In this document: in pieces, positions 7,837-17,137 of the stretch | How the letters are laid out: each line of letters starts with the position of its first letter | How positions within the stretch are numbered: the stretch's first letter is position 1 | Source of the DNA: Fen-549 sp964636655 | GTDB lineage: Bacteria > Actinomycetota > Thermoleophilia > Gaiellales > Gaiellaceae | Assembly: GCA_964636655.1 (NCBI GenBank) | Contig: CAZWTK010000008.1 | Location: 4,217-68,216, forward strand | Length of the DNA stretch: 64,000 bases | Direction of reading: 5' to 3' | Notes under the pieces: model-generated | Seen by the model: only the letters and a program-made list of their open reading frames with translations | The model's database searches: none | Told to the model about the DNA's origin: nothing | Position numbers and translations under genes: made by a program

Positions 7837-8590
7837 CGAGCTGCGCGCCATGATCGAGGATTACCTGCGCACGCTCGAGCTATCGGGCGACCTCGGCGAC
7901 CTGCGCGACTCGATGCGCTATTCGCTCGAGGGCGGCGGCAAGCGCATCCGTCCCGTGCTCTGTCTGGCGACGGCCGAGGCGCTCGGCCGCGAGCCGGAGC
8001 AGGTGCTTCCCGCGGCGGCTGCGCTCGAGCTGGTGCACTCCTTCTCGCTCGTCCACGACGACCTGCCCGCGCTCGACGACGACGCCGAGCGGCGTGGGCG
8101 CCCGAGCAATCACATCCAGTGGGGCGAGGACGTCGCCATCCTGGCCGGCGACGCGCTCTTCGGCGAGGCCGTGCTGCTGGCTCTCAGCTACCCGGGCCCG
8201 GCCGTCGCGCGCGAGCTGGTCAGCGCCGCGCAGGGAATGATCGGCGGCCAGTATCTGGACGTCAAGGGCGGCGCCGAGCTGGAGGAGCTGCACCGGCTGA
8301 AGACCGGCCGCCTGTTCGTAGCGGCGATCGGACTGGCGCTCGAGGTCGCCGAGCTGCCCGCGCCCGAGCAGGTGCCATGGCGCGCCTTCGCCGCGGAGCT
8401 GGGACTGCTCTTCCAGCTGGTCGACGACCTGCTCGACGGCGACGGCTACGTGCTCGTGCACGGCGCCCGCGAGACGAGGCGCCTGGCCGACGAGGCGGCT
8501 GCTCGGGCGCAGGCACTCCTCGCTGAGATCGACGCCGACACCTCGGTGCTCGAAGGCATCACCGAGAGTTTGGTCTCGCGTACGAGCTGA
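7823..8590 (+). CDS. ispA: Polyprenyl diphosphate synthase (farnesyl/geranyl type)
   Basis: A 255-aa trans-isoprenyl diphosphate synthase. Features: GGGKRIRPVL near the N terminus, first Asp-rich motif HDDLPALDDDAERRGRPS, LKTGRLF, QYLDVKG and second Asp-rich motif LLFQLVDDLLDGDG. It condenses isopentenyl with allylic diphosphates for the isoprenoid pathway. The two residues between the two aspartate pairs of the first motif favour a short-chain (C10-C20) product. The enzyme is about 40 residues shorter than typical IspA, missing much of the segment after the second motif. It overlaps the previous gene by 14 bases. Confidence 0.88.
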   Translation: MRAPDELRAMIEDYLRTLELSGDLGDLRDSMRYSLEGGGKRIRPVLCLATAEALGREPEQVLPAAAALELVHSFSLVHDDLPALDDDAERRGRPSNHIQWGEDVAILAGDALFGEAVLLALSYPGPAVARELVSAAQGMIGGQYLDVKGGAELEELHRLKTGRLFVAAIGLALEVAELPAPEQVPWRAFAAELGLLFQLVDDLLDGDGYVLVHGARETRRLADEAAARAQALLAEIDADTSVLEGITESLVSRTS

Positions 8591-8670
8591 GTCTTCACCG
8601 ACCCTTCCAAACGACGCTGTCTCCACACCGATTTGCCACAGTCCGGTTCCCCATCCGTGACAACTTCATT

Positions 8671-8740
8671 GGTACCGTTCCCCGCCCCGTGGGAGGGTGA
8701 GGGGTAGTGGATGGGTAAAAGGCGCCCGAACCCCGAGAAG
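8671..8740 (+). repeat. Dispersed G-rich intergenic repeat, copy B
   Basis: Reads TACCGTTCCCCGCCCCGTGG, then GGGAGGGTGAGGGG with further GG/GGG runs, then AAAAGGCGCCCGAACCCCGAG-type tail. It matches copies C and D in the flanking TACCGTT and the tail as well as in the G-rich core. It occupies most of the gap between ispA and tlyA, with the G-rich strand being the sense strand of both genes. Confidence 0.85.
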
Positions 8741-8760
8741 CCGCACACGGTGTCACGCAC

Positions 8761-9540
8761 ATGAGTAAACGCTCTGCAAAGAAACGCCTTGACCTCCTGC
8801 TAGTGGAGCGCGGCCTCGCCGAAACCCGCGCCCAGGCTCAGGCGCTCGTAATGGCCGGGCGCGTGCGCGGCTACTCCAAGGCCGGGCAGCAGGTGGCAGA
8901 AGATGCCGAGATCGAGCTTGTCGCCAAGGCGCCCTTCGTCTCGCGCGGCGGCGAGAAGCTCGCCCATGCGCTCGATCTGATCGGCGTCGATCCGGCCGGG
9001 AAGGACTGCCTCGACGTGGGCGCCTCGACGGGCGGCTTCAGCGACTGCCTGCTGCAACGCGGCGCCCGGCGCGTGATCGCGCTCGACGTCGGCTACGGAC
9101 AGCTCGCGCAAAAGCTGCGCGACGACGCGCGCGTGATCGTGCTCGAGCGCACGAACGCGCGCGAGCTGAGAGAGCTTCCGTTCGCGCCCGAGCTGATCGT
9201 CTGCGACGTCTCCTTCATCAGCCTCAAGTTGGTGTTGCCGCCGGTGCTGGCGCTGGCCGCTCCCGGTTGGCAGGCGCTGGCGATGGTCAAGCCGCAGTTC
9301 GAGGCAGGCAAGGACGAGGTGCCGAAAGGTGGCGTCGTTCGCGATCCCGAGATCCGCCGCCGAGTGGTGCGCGAGATCGCCGCGGCGTCACTCGACTGGC
9401 ATGCACGGGTGGCCGGCGTCGTAGACTCCGGGTTGCCCGGCCCGAAGGGAAACCGCGAGATCTTCATTCACCTCGTCAACGACGCTGAACCCAGGCTTCC
9501 GAGCGAGCTCGAGGAGTGGATCGTCCATGCCACCAAATGA
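8761..9540 (+). CDS. tlyA: TlyA family 2'-O-ribose rRNA methyltransferase
   Basis: A 259-aa protein with an N-terminal S4 RNA-binding domain (RLDLLLVERGLAETRAQAQA) and a C-terminal FtsJ/RrmJ-like methyltransferase domain: DVGASTGGFSDCLLQ (SAM-binding), ALDVGYGQLA, CDVSFISLK, MVKPQFEAG. TlyA methylates cytidines of 16S and/or 23S rRNA; in mycobacteria its loss gives capreomycin resistance. The order tlyA-nadK-recN is a long-conserved actinobacterial and firmicute cluster. The 3' end overlaps nadK by 14 bases. Confidence 0.93.
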   Translation: MSKRSAKKRLDLLLVERGLAETRAQAQALVMAGRVRGYSKAGQQVAEDAEIELVAKAPFVSRGGEKLAHALDLIGVDPAGKDCLDVGASTGGFSDCLLQRGARRVIALDVGYGQLAQKLRDDARVIVLERTNARELRELPFAPELIVCDVSFISLKLVLPPVLALAAPGWQALAMVKPQFEAGKDEVPKGGVVRDPEIRRRVVREIAAASLDWHARVAGVVDSGLPGPKGNREIFIHLVNDAEPRLPSELEEWIVHATK

Positions 9541-10366
9541 GCCGGTTCGTACGGCGACCGTGATCACTCACGGCCGGGTGAAGACGATCGGGGACGGGCT
9601 CGAGCGCCTGCACGCGGTCGCCGAGCATTGCGGCGTGACGCTGCTTTTTCCCGAGGAAGAGCGGGGCAAGCACGGTCTGCCGGCCGCCGCCGACGACGTC
9701 CGCAAGGCCGACCTGGTCGTCGTGCTGGGCGGCGACGGCACCATGCTGCGCACGCTCGACCGTTTCGTCGACAGCGGTGTCCCTGTCTTCGGCATCAACT
9801 ACGGACGCGTCGGCTTTCTCACCTCCGTCCCTGCCGCCGAGCTGGAAAACGGTGTCGAACGAGCCTTCAACGGCGACTACCAACTACTCGAGCTTCCGAC
9901 GCTCGAGGTCGAGGCCAGCGGGCAGCGCCGTGCCGCGATCAACGACATCGTGCTGATCTCCTCGACGCACGGACGTGTCATCGAGCTCAACTGGCAGGTC
10001 GACGGCGAGGACTATGGCAGCGTCGCCTGCGACGGCATGGTCTGCTCCACCGCGATCGGGTCAACCGCCTACAACCTCAGTAACGGCGGCCCGGTGCTCG
10101 TCTGGGGAATCGACGTGATGTCGATCACCTTCGTCGCCCCGCACACGCTTGCCGCCCGCCCGCTCGTTGTCCCGCGCGGGCAGTCGCTTGTGGCCACCAA
10201 CGTGACGGCCGACATCCCGCTCTCGGTGCTGGTAGACGGCTACCCGCTGACCGAGTTGGGCTTCGAAGAGCGGGCTGGGGTCACCTTCGGCGAGAAGCGA
10301 GGGCTGCTGGCCCTGCTGCCGGAAGTGACCTTCGTGCGCCGCTTCCGCGAGATCTTCCCGTCGTAG
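9527..10366 (+). CDS. nadK: NAD kinase
   Basis: A 279-aa ATP/polyphosphate NAD kinase, making NADP. Key motifs: VVVLGGDGTMLRT (GGDGT active site), FGINYGRVGFLT, a central NDIVLISS (NE/D motif), CDGMVCSTAIGSTAYNLSNGG and VAPHTLAARPLVV. The ATG is inside the end of tlyA, giving translational coupling. The usual direct nadK-recN link is broken by two minus-strand genes. Confidence 0.95.
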   Translation: MPPNEPVRTATVITHGRVKTIGDGLERLHAVAEHCGVTLLFPEEERGKHGLPAAADDVRKADLVVVLGGDGTMLRTLDRFVDSGVPVFGINYGRVGFLTSVPAAELENGVERAFNGDYQLLELPTLEVEASGQRRAAINDIVLISSTHGRVIELNWQVDGEDYGSVACDGMVCSTAIGSTAYNLSNGGPVLVWGIDVMSITFVAPHTLAARPLVVPRGQSLVATNVTADIPLSVLVDGYPLTELGFEERAGVTFGEKRGLLALLPEVTFVRRFREIFPS

Positions 10367-10414
10367 GAAATCTTCTAGCTCGAAGCCCAAGGGCCCCGTC
10401 GCCTTTATAACGCC

Positions 10415-10633
10415 TCAGAACTCGAAGTACCACCGCGCGGTCTCCGCACCGAGCACGATCAGCGGGATCACAAGCATCACACTCGCGACGAGTGCAAGGA
10501 TTCGACGGCGACCGGCCCACGGCTGACGGCGGCGTTGATCTAGTTCGCCTGCACGTTCGAGCGCGTCGTCCCAGTCGGGCTTCCAGGGAGACGCGGGCGC
10601 AAGCAGATCGAGGGCGTCGTCGTCGGACGTCAT
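10415..10633 (-). CDS. Small single-pass membrane protein paired with an ECF sigma factor
   Basis: A 72-aa protein: an acidic/aromatic cytoplasmic N terminus (TSDDDALDLLAPASPWKPDW), a charged stretch, then one transmembrane helix (LALVASVMLVIPLIVLGA) and a very short outer tail. Its start overlaps the sigma-factor stop by 4 bases (ATGA), so the two are co-translated. That position and topology suggest a minimal membrane-anchored anti-sigma factor, but no zinc-binding HxxxCxxC motif is present. The function is inference only. Confidence 0.7.
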   Translation of the reverse strand: MTSDDDALDLLAPASPWKPDWDDALERAGELDQRRRQPWAGRRRILALVASVMLVIPLIVLGAETARWYFEF

Positions 10634-11112
10634 CTTGCTACCTCCTCCAGCGCCTGATTCAGATTCCTCCGGGCGGCCTGCAACTTCGCTGAAACCGTTT
10701 CAACCTCGATCCCAAGCGTCTCAGCAATCGTCAGACAGTCGTGGTCGAGGTAGAAGCGCAAAACGAGCACATTCCGCTCGTGTGCAGGCAGTCGATGTAC
10801 CGCCGCGCGCACCCTGGCGTCAAAGGCGGCCGTTTCCCAGACCGCGTCATTCACCTCGCGCGGCTCGTCCTCGCCGGCCGGAGGGCGAGAGCCGGCGGTC
10901 GCATTCAGGACGCAGCGGCAGATCCACTCTTCGAGCGATGCCGAGCCGATGAAGCCGGCTCGCGCACGGATAGCGCGAGCGAAGCTGTTTCGAACGGCGT
11001 CGCGGGCGATCTCCGGGTCGGCCGTTCGGGCGAGAGCGAGGCGGAAGAGGCTCTCGCCCCGTCTGCGGTAGGCGGATTTGATCGACTCGATCGTCACGAT
11101 CTCCGAGCTCAC
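10630..11112 (-). CDS. ECF-type RNA polymerase sigma factor
   Basis: A 160-aa sigma-70 family protein lacking regions 1 and 3. Region 2 spans about residues 15-75 (SLFRLALARTADPEIARDAV, AIRARAGFIGSASLEEWI) and region 4 about 105-155 (LPAHERNVLVLRFYLDHDCL, TIAETLGIEVETVSAKLQAA, an HTH). It starts with GTG. With its small membrane partner it forms a two-gene minus-strand unit inserted between nadK and recN. The target regulon cannot be read here. Confidence 0.88.
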   Translation of the reverse strand: MSSEIVTIESIKSAYRRRGESLFRLALARTADPEIARDAVRNSFARAIRARAGFIGSASLEEWICRCVLNATAGSRPPAGEDEPREVNDAVWETAAFDARVRAAVHRLPAHERNVLVLRFYLDHDCLTIAETLGIEVETVSAKLQAARRNLNQALEEVAR

Positions 11113-11307
11113 TGATTAAGAAGAGTGTGAAAGAGGTGCGTTTTCTTTAGTCGATCGCTTCGCTCAGCGTCCGAAACGGTGGCCGTCCACTCCAGCGGCA
11201 CGACCGCGCTTTGCCTGATCGCGTCGCCACCTGTCTCCAAGCGCCGACTGTCCGCGGTCCTACCGACTCGCTAGCCTCTTCCTCTATGGCTCGCGACCGA
11301 ATCCCTC

Positions 11308-12948
11308 ATGCTGCGTAGGCTCCGGATCGAGAACCTCGTGTTGATTCGCGAGGCCGAGCTGGAGCTGACGCCCGGACTCAATGCGATCAGCGGCGAGACG
11401 GGCGCCGGCAAGACCATCCTGGCGCAGGCAATCGGACTTCTGCTCGGGCAGAAGGGCGACGCCTCCGCGGTCGGTCCGGCTGCCGGAGAAGCCTACGTCG
11501 AGGCCGAGCTGGAGCTGCCCGAGGGATTCTTCGACGAGGAGGAACTGGGCGCTTTATCGGAGTTGCAACCCGCGGGTGAGGACGGTCTCGTGCTGGCGCG
11601 GAGAGTCTTCAGCGACGGTCGTACGCGCGCCTACGCCTGGGGGCGCGCGATCGCACGCGAGGACGCCGCCGCCGCCGCCGAGCGTTTGATCGCCATGTCG
11701 GGCCAGTTCGAGCAGCGCCGGCTCAGCCGCCCCTCCTACCAGCTCGACCTGCTCGACGTCTTCGCCGGCGAGGAGCAGAGCCGGAGGAGAAAAGAAGCGC
11801 GCGCGGCCTGGCGCGAGCTGACCACGGCCAGGCGCCGCTACTCCGCGCTGGCGCGCGACGCGAATGCTGTCCAAGCGCGGCTCGAGGAGCTGAGGGCGCT
11901 CGTCGAGGCGACCGAGGAGCTCGACTCGGGCAGCGAGGAGCGGCTGCGCGGCGAGCGCGAGCGCATCAGTCATGTCGCCGAGCTGGCCGAGGCGGCGCAG
12001 ACGGCGCTGGAGGCGCTGGCGCCCGAGGAGGGCGACGGAGCGGCCGGCTTGGCGGCGGTCGCCGAGGGCGCCCTGGCCCCGCTCGAGCGCCTGGCGCCCG
12101 AGCTTGCGGCCTGCGCCGCGGAGCTGCGCAGCGCCGAGCTCGAGTTGCGCGAGACGGCGAGCTCGCTTTCGGGCTTTCTCACCTCGCTCGAGGTCGAGCC
12201 CGACCGGCTCGAGCAGCTCGAGGCCGAGCTTGACCGAATCGCCCAGGCCAAGCGGCGCTTCCGCTGCCTGGACTTCGCCGAGCTGATGGAGCGCGCCGCG
12301 GCGGCGCGGGCCGAGCTGGCCGGGCTGGACGAGGGCATCGATCCGCTGACGGCCGCCGAGGCGGAGCTGAACGCCGCCGAGGAGCGTGTGCAAACGCTGG
12401 CCGAAGAGCTGCGGAAGACGAGGCAAGCCGCGGTGGAGCCCTTCGCTCGGGCGGTCGCGGGTGAGCTGGGGCAGATCGGGCTGGGGGAGGGTGAGTTCCG
12501 GGTCGAGCTGGCCGAGCGTGAGCACGGACCGAGTGGAGCCGACGAGACGGTCTTCCTGATCCGCCCCAACCGCGGCCTTCCCTTCGCGCCGGTGGCCGAG
12601 ACGGCATCGGGCGGCGAGCTTTCGCGGATCGCGCTGGCACTGGCGGCGGTGGCCGGCGGAGAGACGCTCGTCTTCGACGAGATCGACGCCGGTATAGGCG
12701 GCCGTACCGCCAACACCGTTGCCGACACGCTCGAGCGCCTCGGCGCGCGGGCCCAGGTGATCACGATCACGCACCTGCCACAGATCGCGAGCCGCGCCGC
12801 GCGCCACTTCTCGGTCGAGAAGATCTCCGGCGACCCTACCCACACCCACATCGAGGCGCTCGGGCCGGAAGAGCGCAAGGTCGAGATCGAGCGCATGTTG
12901 GGCGGCGAGGAGTTTCTGGCTGCGGTGGCTTCCCACGATGCTGGCTGA
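11308..12948 (+). CDS. recN: DNA repair protein RecN
   Basis: A 546-aa SMC-like ATPase for double-strand-break repair. Walker A is GETGAGKT near residue 30, in the family context LRRLRIENLVLI. A long Glu/Ala-rich coiled coil spans about residues 150-390. The ABC signature ASGGELSRIALAL and Walker B ETLVFDEIDAGIGGRTA are at the C-terminal head, followed by ITHLPQIASRA. The length is normal. The last 10 bases precede the start region of a secreted protein. Confidence 0.96.
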   Translation: MLRRLRIENLVLIREAELELTPGLNAISGETGAGKTILAQAIGLLLGQKGDASAVGPAAGEAYVEAELELPEGFFDEEELGALSELQPAGEDGLVLARRVFSDGRTRAYAWGRAIAREDAAAAAERLIAMSGQFEQRRLSRPSYQLDLLDVFAGEEQSRRRKEARAAWRELTTARRRYSALARDANAVQARLEELRALVEATEELDSGSEERLRGERERISHVAELAEAAQTALEALAPEEGDGAAGLAAVAEGALAPLERLAPELAACAAELRSAELELRETASSLSGFLTSLEVEPDRLEQLEAELDRIAQAKRRFRCLDFAELMERAAAARAELAGLDEGIDPLTAAEAELNAAEERVQTLAEELRKTRQAAVEPFARAVAGELGQIGLGEGEFRVELAEREHGPSGADETVFLIRPNRGLPFAPVAETASGGELSRIALALAAVAGGETLVFDEIDAGIGGRTANTVADTLERLGARAQVITITHLPQIASRAARHFSVEKISGDPTHTHIEALGPEERKVEIERMLGGEEFLAAVASHDAG

Positions 12949-12985
12949 GAAGCGATCCTTCTGCAGAAGGAGTACGATTCCGACG

Positions 12986-13858
12986 ATGTCCTCCCGGCCT
13001 CGCCTTACTGTTGCGGTCGCCATTCTCGGCGGAATGCTGGCCGTCTTACTACTCGGTGTCGGGGCCTCGAGCGCTTCGCAGGTGAAATCGGGCAAGGTCT
13101 ACGCGAGTCTGACCAAGACGAGCTTCACAGCCGCTAAGGCCGGAAGCGTCAAACTTGTCTGCAAGTTCTCGCCGGCGAGCAAGCGCTGGAACTACGTGCT
13201 CTCGCGAAAGAGCGGCAGCAAGTGGACGAAGGTGCGAGGCCTCAACAGGCGTGGCAGCTTCAAGGGCACCCGCAAGACGACCGTCAAGAAGCTATTCGGC
13301 TCGAAGCCGGTCAAGGTTGGCAGCTACCGGGTCAAGGTGTCCGCTGATTCGAACAGCGTCACTCGCAGCTTCAAGGTGGTCAAGAAGGCGAGCTCAAGCG
13401 GCGGTTCCGGCGGCGGCGGTACGGTTAGCGGCGGCACGGTTCCCAAGCCGAACGCCGGACGCTGGCAGTCCACCGAACTAGGCAATCCCCACAGCGTGGC
13501 TGGGGCTACCGTCTCCAGTGTGTCGTTCAACGTGGCGTTAAACCAGGCCACCGTAAGTGGGTTCGCTTTCGTGTTCGATTACAGCGGCGTCGCCATCGGC
13601 TGTTCGGGAGAGGACGTTCACGCCGCGGCAGCCAATCCGTCTCCGGTTTCCGGCGGCCAGTTCTCGGTGCCCAGCGAGACGCCCTGGAACAGCACCAGTA
13701 GTCAGGCTCTCGGTTCCGGCACCTTCCATGGCACATTCGACTCTGCGACGAGTGCGCACGGCACCGCTTCGTTCAGCTACAGCACGTTGTGCACCCCGTC
13801 GTCGTTCGGGACTACCGGGACGTTCTCCTGGACGGCCACTTGGCGAAGCGCCAGTTAG
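12986..13858 (+). CDS. Secreted protein of unknown function
   Basis: Starting at the ATG at 12986 (AGAAGGAG at 12966-12973 lies upstream), this is a 290-aa protein with a classical signal peptide (MSSRPRLTVAVAILGGMLAV, then an Ala/Ser-rich cleavage region). A basic Lys/Ser/Thr-rich beta domain (about residues 35-130, an Ig-like pattern) is followed by a Gly/Ser linker and a C-terminal domain (about 155-290) rich in Ser, Thr and aromatic residues, with a Cys pair (GCSGED, TLCTPSS) that could form a disulphide. No catalytic motif is recognised. An upstream ATG at 12938 overlaps recN and would spoil the signal peptide. Confidence 0.75.
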   Translation: MSSRPRLTVAVAILGGMLAVLLLGVGASSASQVKSGKVYASLTKTSFTAAKAGSVKLVCKFSPASKRWNYVLSRKSGSKWTKVRGLNRRGSFKGTRKTTVKKLFGSKPVKVGSYRVKVSADSNSVTRSFKVVKKASSSGGSGGGGTVSGGTVPKPNAGRWQSTELGNPHSVAGATVSSVSFNVALNQATVSGFAFVFDYSGVAIGCSGEDVHAAAANPSPVSGGQFSVPSETPWNSTSSQALGSGTFHGTFDSATSAHGTASFSYSTLCTPSSFGTTGTFSWTATWRSAS

Positions 13859-14120
13859 CGGTGCGGAGTTCTAGATTCGCCACGAGTCCCCGCTAAGGGC
13901 TCCGTCCTCCGTCCGCCGTACCATCCGTGAGCATGGTGCTGGGGGATGGAGACTCGAAGGCGATCCCCGCCGTGCTAGCTTTGCAGGTAGTGGAGAGGCA
14001 AGAAACGATGACTCCCGAGACGGCGATTGCATCGCCCGGGAGCACGTCTCTCCAGACGAGCAGCGCGGCAACGAGCTCTGAATCCGGCGCCGCCAGCTAC
14101 GAGCGAACAAGGAGCGAACA

Positions 14121-15791
14121 GTGAGCGCGCGCGCGACCAAGTACATCTTCGTCACCGGAGGCGTCGTCTCGGCGCTGGGCAAAGGCATCGTCGCGGCTTC
14201 GCTCGGCCGCCTGCTCAAGGCACGCGGGCTCTCCGTCCAGGTGCAGAAGTTCGACCCCTACCTGAACGTCGACCCGGGCACGATGAGCCCGTTCCAGCAC
14301 GGCGAGGTGTTCGTGACCGAGGACGGCATGGAGACCGATCTCGACATCGGCCACTACGAGCGCTTCATCGACACCAATTTCACCGGCGCCTCCTCCAATA
14401 CCTCCGGCTCGATCTGGGAGACGGTGCTACGCAAGGAGCGCAAGGGCGAGTTCCTGGGCGCGACCGTGCAGGTGATTCCGCACATCACCAACGAGATCAA
14501 GCACCGCATCCGCCGCATCGCCGAGACAACTCCGGCCGACGTCGTGATCAGCGAGATCGGCGGAACCGTGGGCGACATCGAAGGGCTGCCGTTCCTGGAG
14601 GCGATTCGTCAGTTCCGGCGCGAGGTCGGGCAGGAGAACGTGCTCTACATCCACGTTACGCTGGTGCCGTTCATCGAAGCCGCCGGCGAGCTCAAGACCA
14701 AGCCCACGCAGCATTCGGTGAACGAGCTGAGGCGCATCGGTATCCATCCCGACATCGTCGTCGCCCGCTCGCACGAGCCGATCTCGCAGGAGATCCGCGA
14801 CAAGATCGCGCTCTTTGCCGACGTCGACTGCGAGGCCGTGATCGCCAACCCCGACGTGCCCGACGTGTATCTCGTTCCGACGGTGCTCAAGCGCGAGGGC
14901 TTCGATCGGCTTGTCTGCGACAAGCTGAGGCTGCCCGCGGGCGATACCGATCTGGGTGAATGGAAAGACCTGGTCGCACGCATCGGCAAGCTCGAGGGCG
15001 AGGTGGAGATCGCGCTGGTGGGCAAGTATGTGAAGCTCCAGGACGCCTACCTGTCGGTGCTGGAGGCGCTCAAGCACGGCGGCATCCACCACGGTTGCCG
15101 CGTACGGGTGCGCTGGGTCGACTCGGAGGGGATGTCGCTGGAGGAGGCGCGCCAGGAGCTGGAGCAGGTTGACGGCGTGCTCGTTCCCGGCGGCTTCGGT
15201 TCGCGCGGCTGGGAGGGAAAGATCCTCGCCTGTCAGGTCGCCCGCGAGCAGGGAATTCCCTATCTCGGCATCTGCCTGGGCATGCACGTGGCGGTGTCGG
15301 AGTTCGCCCGCAACGTGGCCGGGCTGGACGGCGCCAACTCAACCGAGATGGATCCCGAAACGCCCTATCCGGTGATCGACCTCCTGCCGGAGCAGAAAGA
15401 GGTGCACGACATGGGCGGCACGATGCGCCTCGGTGCGAGCGCGGTCGAACTGATCGAGGGAACGGGCGTGCAGGCGGCCTACGACGAGGCGGTCGTGCAC
15501 GAGCGCCACAGGCACCGTTACGAGGTCAACAACATCTACCGCGAGCAACTGCTCGCGGCCGGGCTCGTCGTCTCGGGCACGTACCAGTCCGGGCGCCTGG
15601 TCGAGATCGTGGAGCTTCCGGATCACCCCTGGTTCGTCGCCAGCCAGTTCCATCCCGAGTTCAAGTCGCGCCCGACGCGCCCGGCGCCGCTCTTCCGCGA
15701 CTTCGTGGGCGCCGCACTCGACCGAGCGGTCGTACGGGGAAGGATCGAGATCTCGGGCGAGGTCGCCCGCGAAGCCGGTAAAAGCGTCTAG
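14121..15791 (+). CDS. pyrG: CTP synthase
   Basis: A 556-aa enzyme making CTP from UTP, ATP and glutamine. N-terminal synthetase domain: KYIFVTGGVVSALGKGI (P-loop), KFDPYLNVDPGTMSPFQHGE, DTDLDIGHYER-like ETDLDIGHYERF, SEIGGTVGDIE. C-terminal class I glutamine amidotransferase domain: PGGFGSRGWEGK, nucleophile Cys in GICLGMH and the His/Glu pair in QFHPEF. It starts with GTG. The 262 bases upstream hold no convincing gene; a possible short frame at 13927-14124 has no recognisable product. Confidence 0.97.
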   Translation: MSARATKYIFVTGGVVSALGKGIVAASLGRLLKARGLSVQVQKFDPYLNVDPGTMSPFQHGEVFVTEDGMETDLDIGHYERFIDTNFTGASSNTSGSIWETVLRKERKGEFLGATVQVIPHITNEIKHRIRRIAETTPADVVISEIGGTVGDIEGLPFLEAIRQFRREVGQENVLYIHVTLVPFIEAAGELKTKPTQHSVNELRRIGIHPDIVVARSHEPISQEIRDKIALFADVDCEAVIANPDVPDVYLVPTVLKREGFDRLVCDKLRLPAGDTDLGEWKDLVARIGKLEGEVEIALVGKYVKLQDAYLSVLEALKHGGIHHGCRVRVRWVDSEGMSLEEARQELEQVDGVLVPGGFGSRGWEGKILACQVAREQGIPYLGICLGMHVAVSEFARNVAGLDGANSTEMDPETPYPVIDLLPEQKEVHDMGGTMRLGASAVELIEGTGVQAAYDEAVVHERHRHRYEVNNIYREQLLAAGLVVSGTYQSGRLVEIVELPDHPWFVASQFHPEFKSRPTRPAPLFRDFVGAALDRAVVRGRIEISGEVAREAGKSV

Positions 15792-16012
15792 AGCTCGACC
15801 CGGTCGGCTACTTGTTGCGGATTCGGGCGACTGCGCGCCTGGTTGCGATCCGGCACAAAGCCGGCACATTCAGAGGCGCCCTCCGCCGCTACCGTGTACG
15901 CCTCGCAAACGCGGTGCCAGGCACCCGCGTCGGGCGCCCCTACCCCGAGCCGGAACCTCGTCTCGTGAGAGGTGCGCGGCGCTCGCCCGAGATGACGCTC
16001 TAGAATCGATTG

Positions 16013-17137
16013 ATGCCCAAGCGCGTGGTCACCCTCTTCTCCGAGCTGGCTCGTATCCCGAGCCCGTCGAGCAAGGAGCGGGCGGCCGCCAACTACGTGC
16101 TCGCCTATCTGCGCGGGCTCGGGCTCGATCCGCACGAGGACGGGTCGGCGCCGCTCATCCCCGGTGAGGCGGGAAACATCGTCTGCCGCCTGCCCGGCGC
16201 GGAGCCCGGCGGAGTACCGATCATGCTCTGCTCGCACCTGGATACGGTGCCGCCGCAGGGGCCGATCGAGCCCGTGGTCTCGGACGGGGTGGTGCGCAAC
16301 TCCGCCGGAACGATCCTCGGCGCCGATAACAAGTCGGCGGTCGCGGCGATGCTCGAGGCGGCCCGGCGCATCCTCAAGGAGCACCGTCCGCACGCGGGAG
16401 TCGAGCTCGTCTTCACGGTGATGGAGGAGGTCGGTCTGCAGGGCGCCAAGCTCCTCGATCTGAAGGCGCTCGAGGCCAAGCTTGGCTACGTCTACGATCA
16501 GGCGGCGCCGATCGGCGAGGTCATCCTCGGTGCGCCCTACCACCGCGAGCTGCACGCAAGCTTCATCGGCCACGCCGCTCACTCGGGTATCGCGCCGGAG
16601 GAGGGACGCAGCGCGATTGTGGCCTGCGCCAGGGCGATCTGCGACTTCCGCCTGGGCCGGATCGACGAGGAGACGACGGCGAACGTAGGCGTAGTCCGCG
16701 GTGGCCAGGCGCGAAACATCGTGCCCGGGCTGTGCGAGCTCGAGGCCGAGATCCGCTCGCACAACGAGAAGACGCAGCTCGAGTTGATCGAGGAGATGCT
16801 CGAGACGATCGCTTTCGCCGCCGAGCAGAGCGAGTGCCGCGCCGAGACGAAGCTGATCGAGATCTACCGCGGCTACCGCTTCAAGCCCGGCGACTTACCG
16901 ATCGCGCTGGCGAAAAAGGCGCTCGTGAGCTGCGGTTTCGAGCCAAAGCTGGGGCTGACCGGCGGCGGTGCCGACGCCAACATCTTCAACGCCGGCGGTC
17001 TTCCCTGCGTCAACCTCTCCAACGGCATGGCCCACATCCACTCGCCCGAGGAGGAGATCGCCGTCGACGACCTCGCGCGCATGGTGGACGTCACGCTGGC
17101 GCTCGTAGGCGCTGCGCGCGAACGAGCGGCTAGCTGA
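16013..17137 (+). CDS. M20 family metallopeptidase (tripeptidase T-like)
   Basis: A 374-aa di-zinc peptidase. Metal ligands and catalytic residues: His and Asp in CSHLDTVP, Asp in LGADNKS, Glu pair in VMEEVG, Asp in YVYDQAAP, His in HIHSPEEE. The dimerisation domain contains HAAHSGIAPEEG. This pattern matches PepT and the related M20 enzymes. The ATG at 16013 is preferred to the adjacent TTG because TAGAAT (16001-16006) lies exactly 6 bases before it. The last 16 codons are the first unit of a 52-base repeat at the assembly gap, so the 3' end deserves caution. Confidence 0.85.
   Translation: MPKRVVTLFSELARIPSPSSKERAAANYVLAYLRGLGLDPHEDGSAPLIPGEAGNIVCRLPGAEPGGVPIMLCSHLDTVPPQGPIEPVVSDGVVRNSAGTILGADNKSAVAAMLEAARRILKEHRPHAGVELVFTVMEEVGLQGAKLLDLKALEAKLGYVYDQAAPIGEVILGAPYHRELHASFIGHAAHSGIAPEEGRSAIVACARAICDFRLGRIDEETTANVGVVRGGQARNIVPGLCELEAEIRSHNEKTQLELIEEMLETIAFAAEQSECRAETKLIEIYRGYRFKPGDLPIALAKKALVSCGFEPKLGLTGGGADANIFNAGGLPCVNLSNGMAHIHSPEEEIAVDDLARMVDVTLALVGAARERAAS

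Noticed and set aside
13927..14124. 65-codon open frame before pyrG
   Set aside because: No recognisable motif, poor start context and overlap with pyrG; could be leader sequence only.
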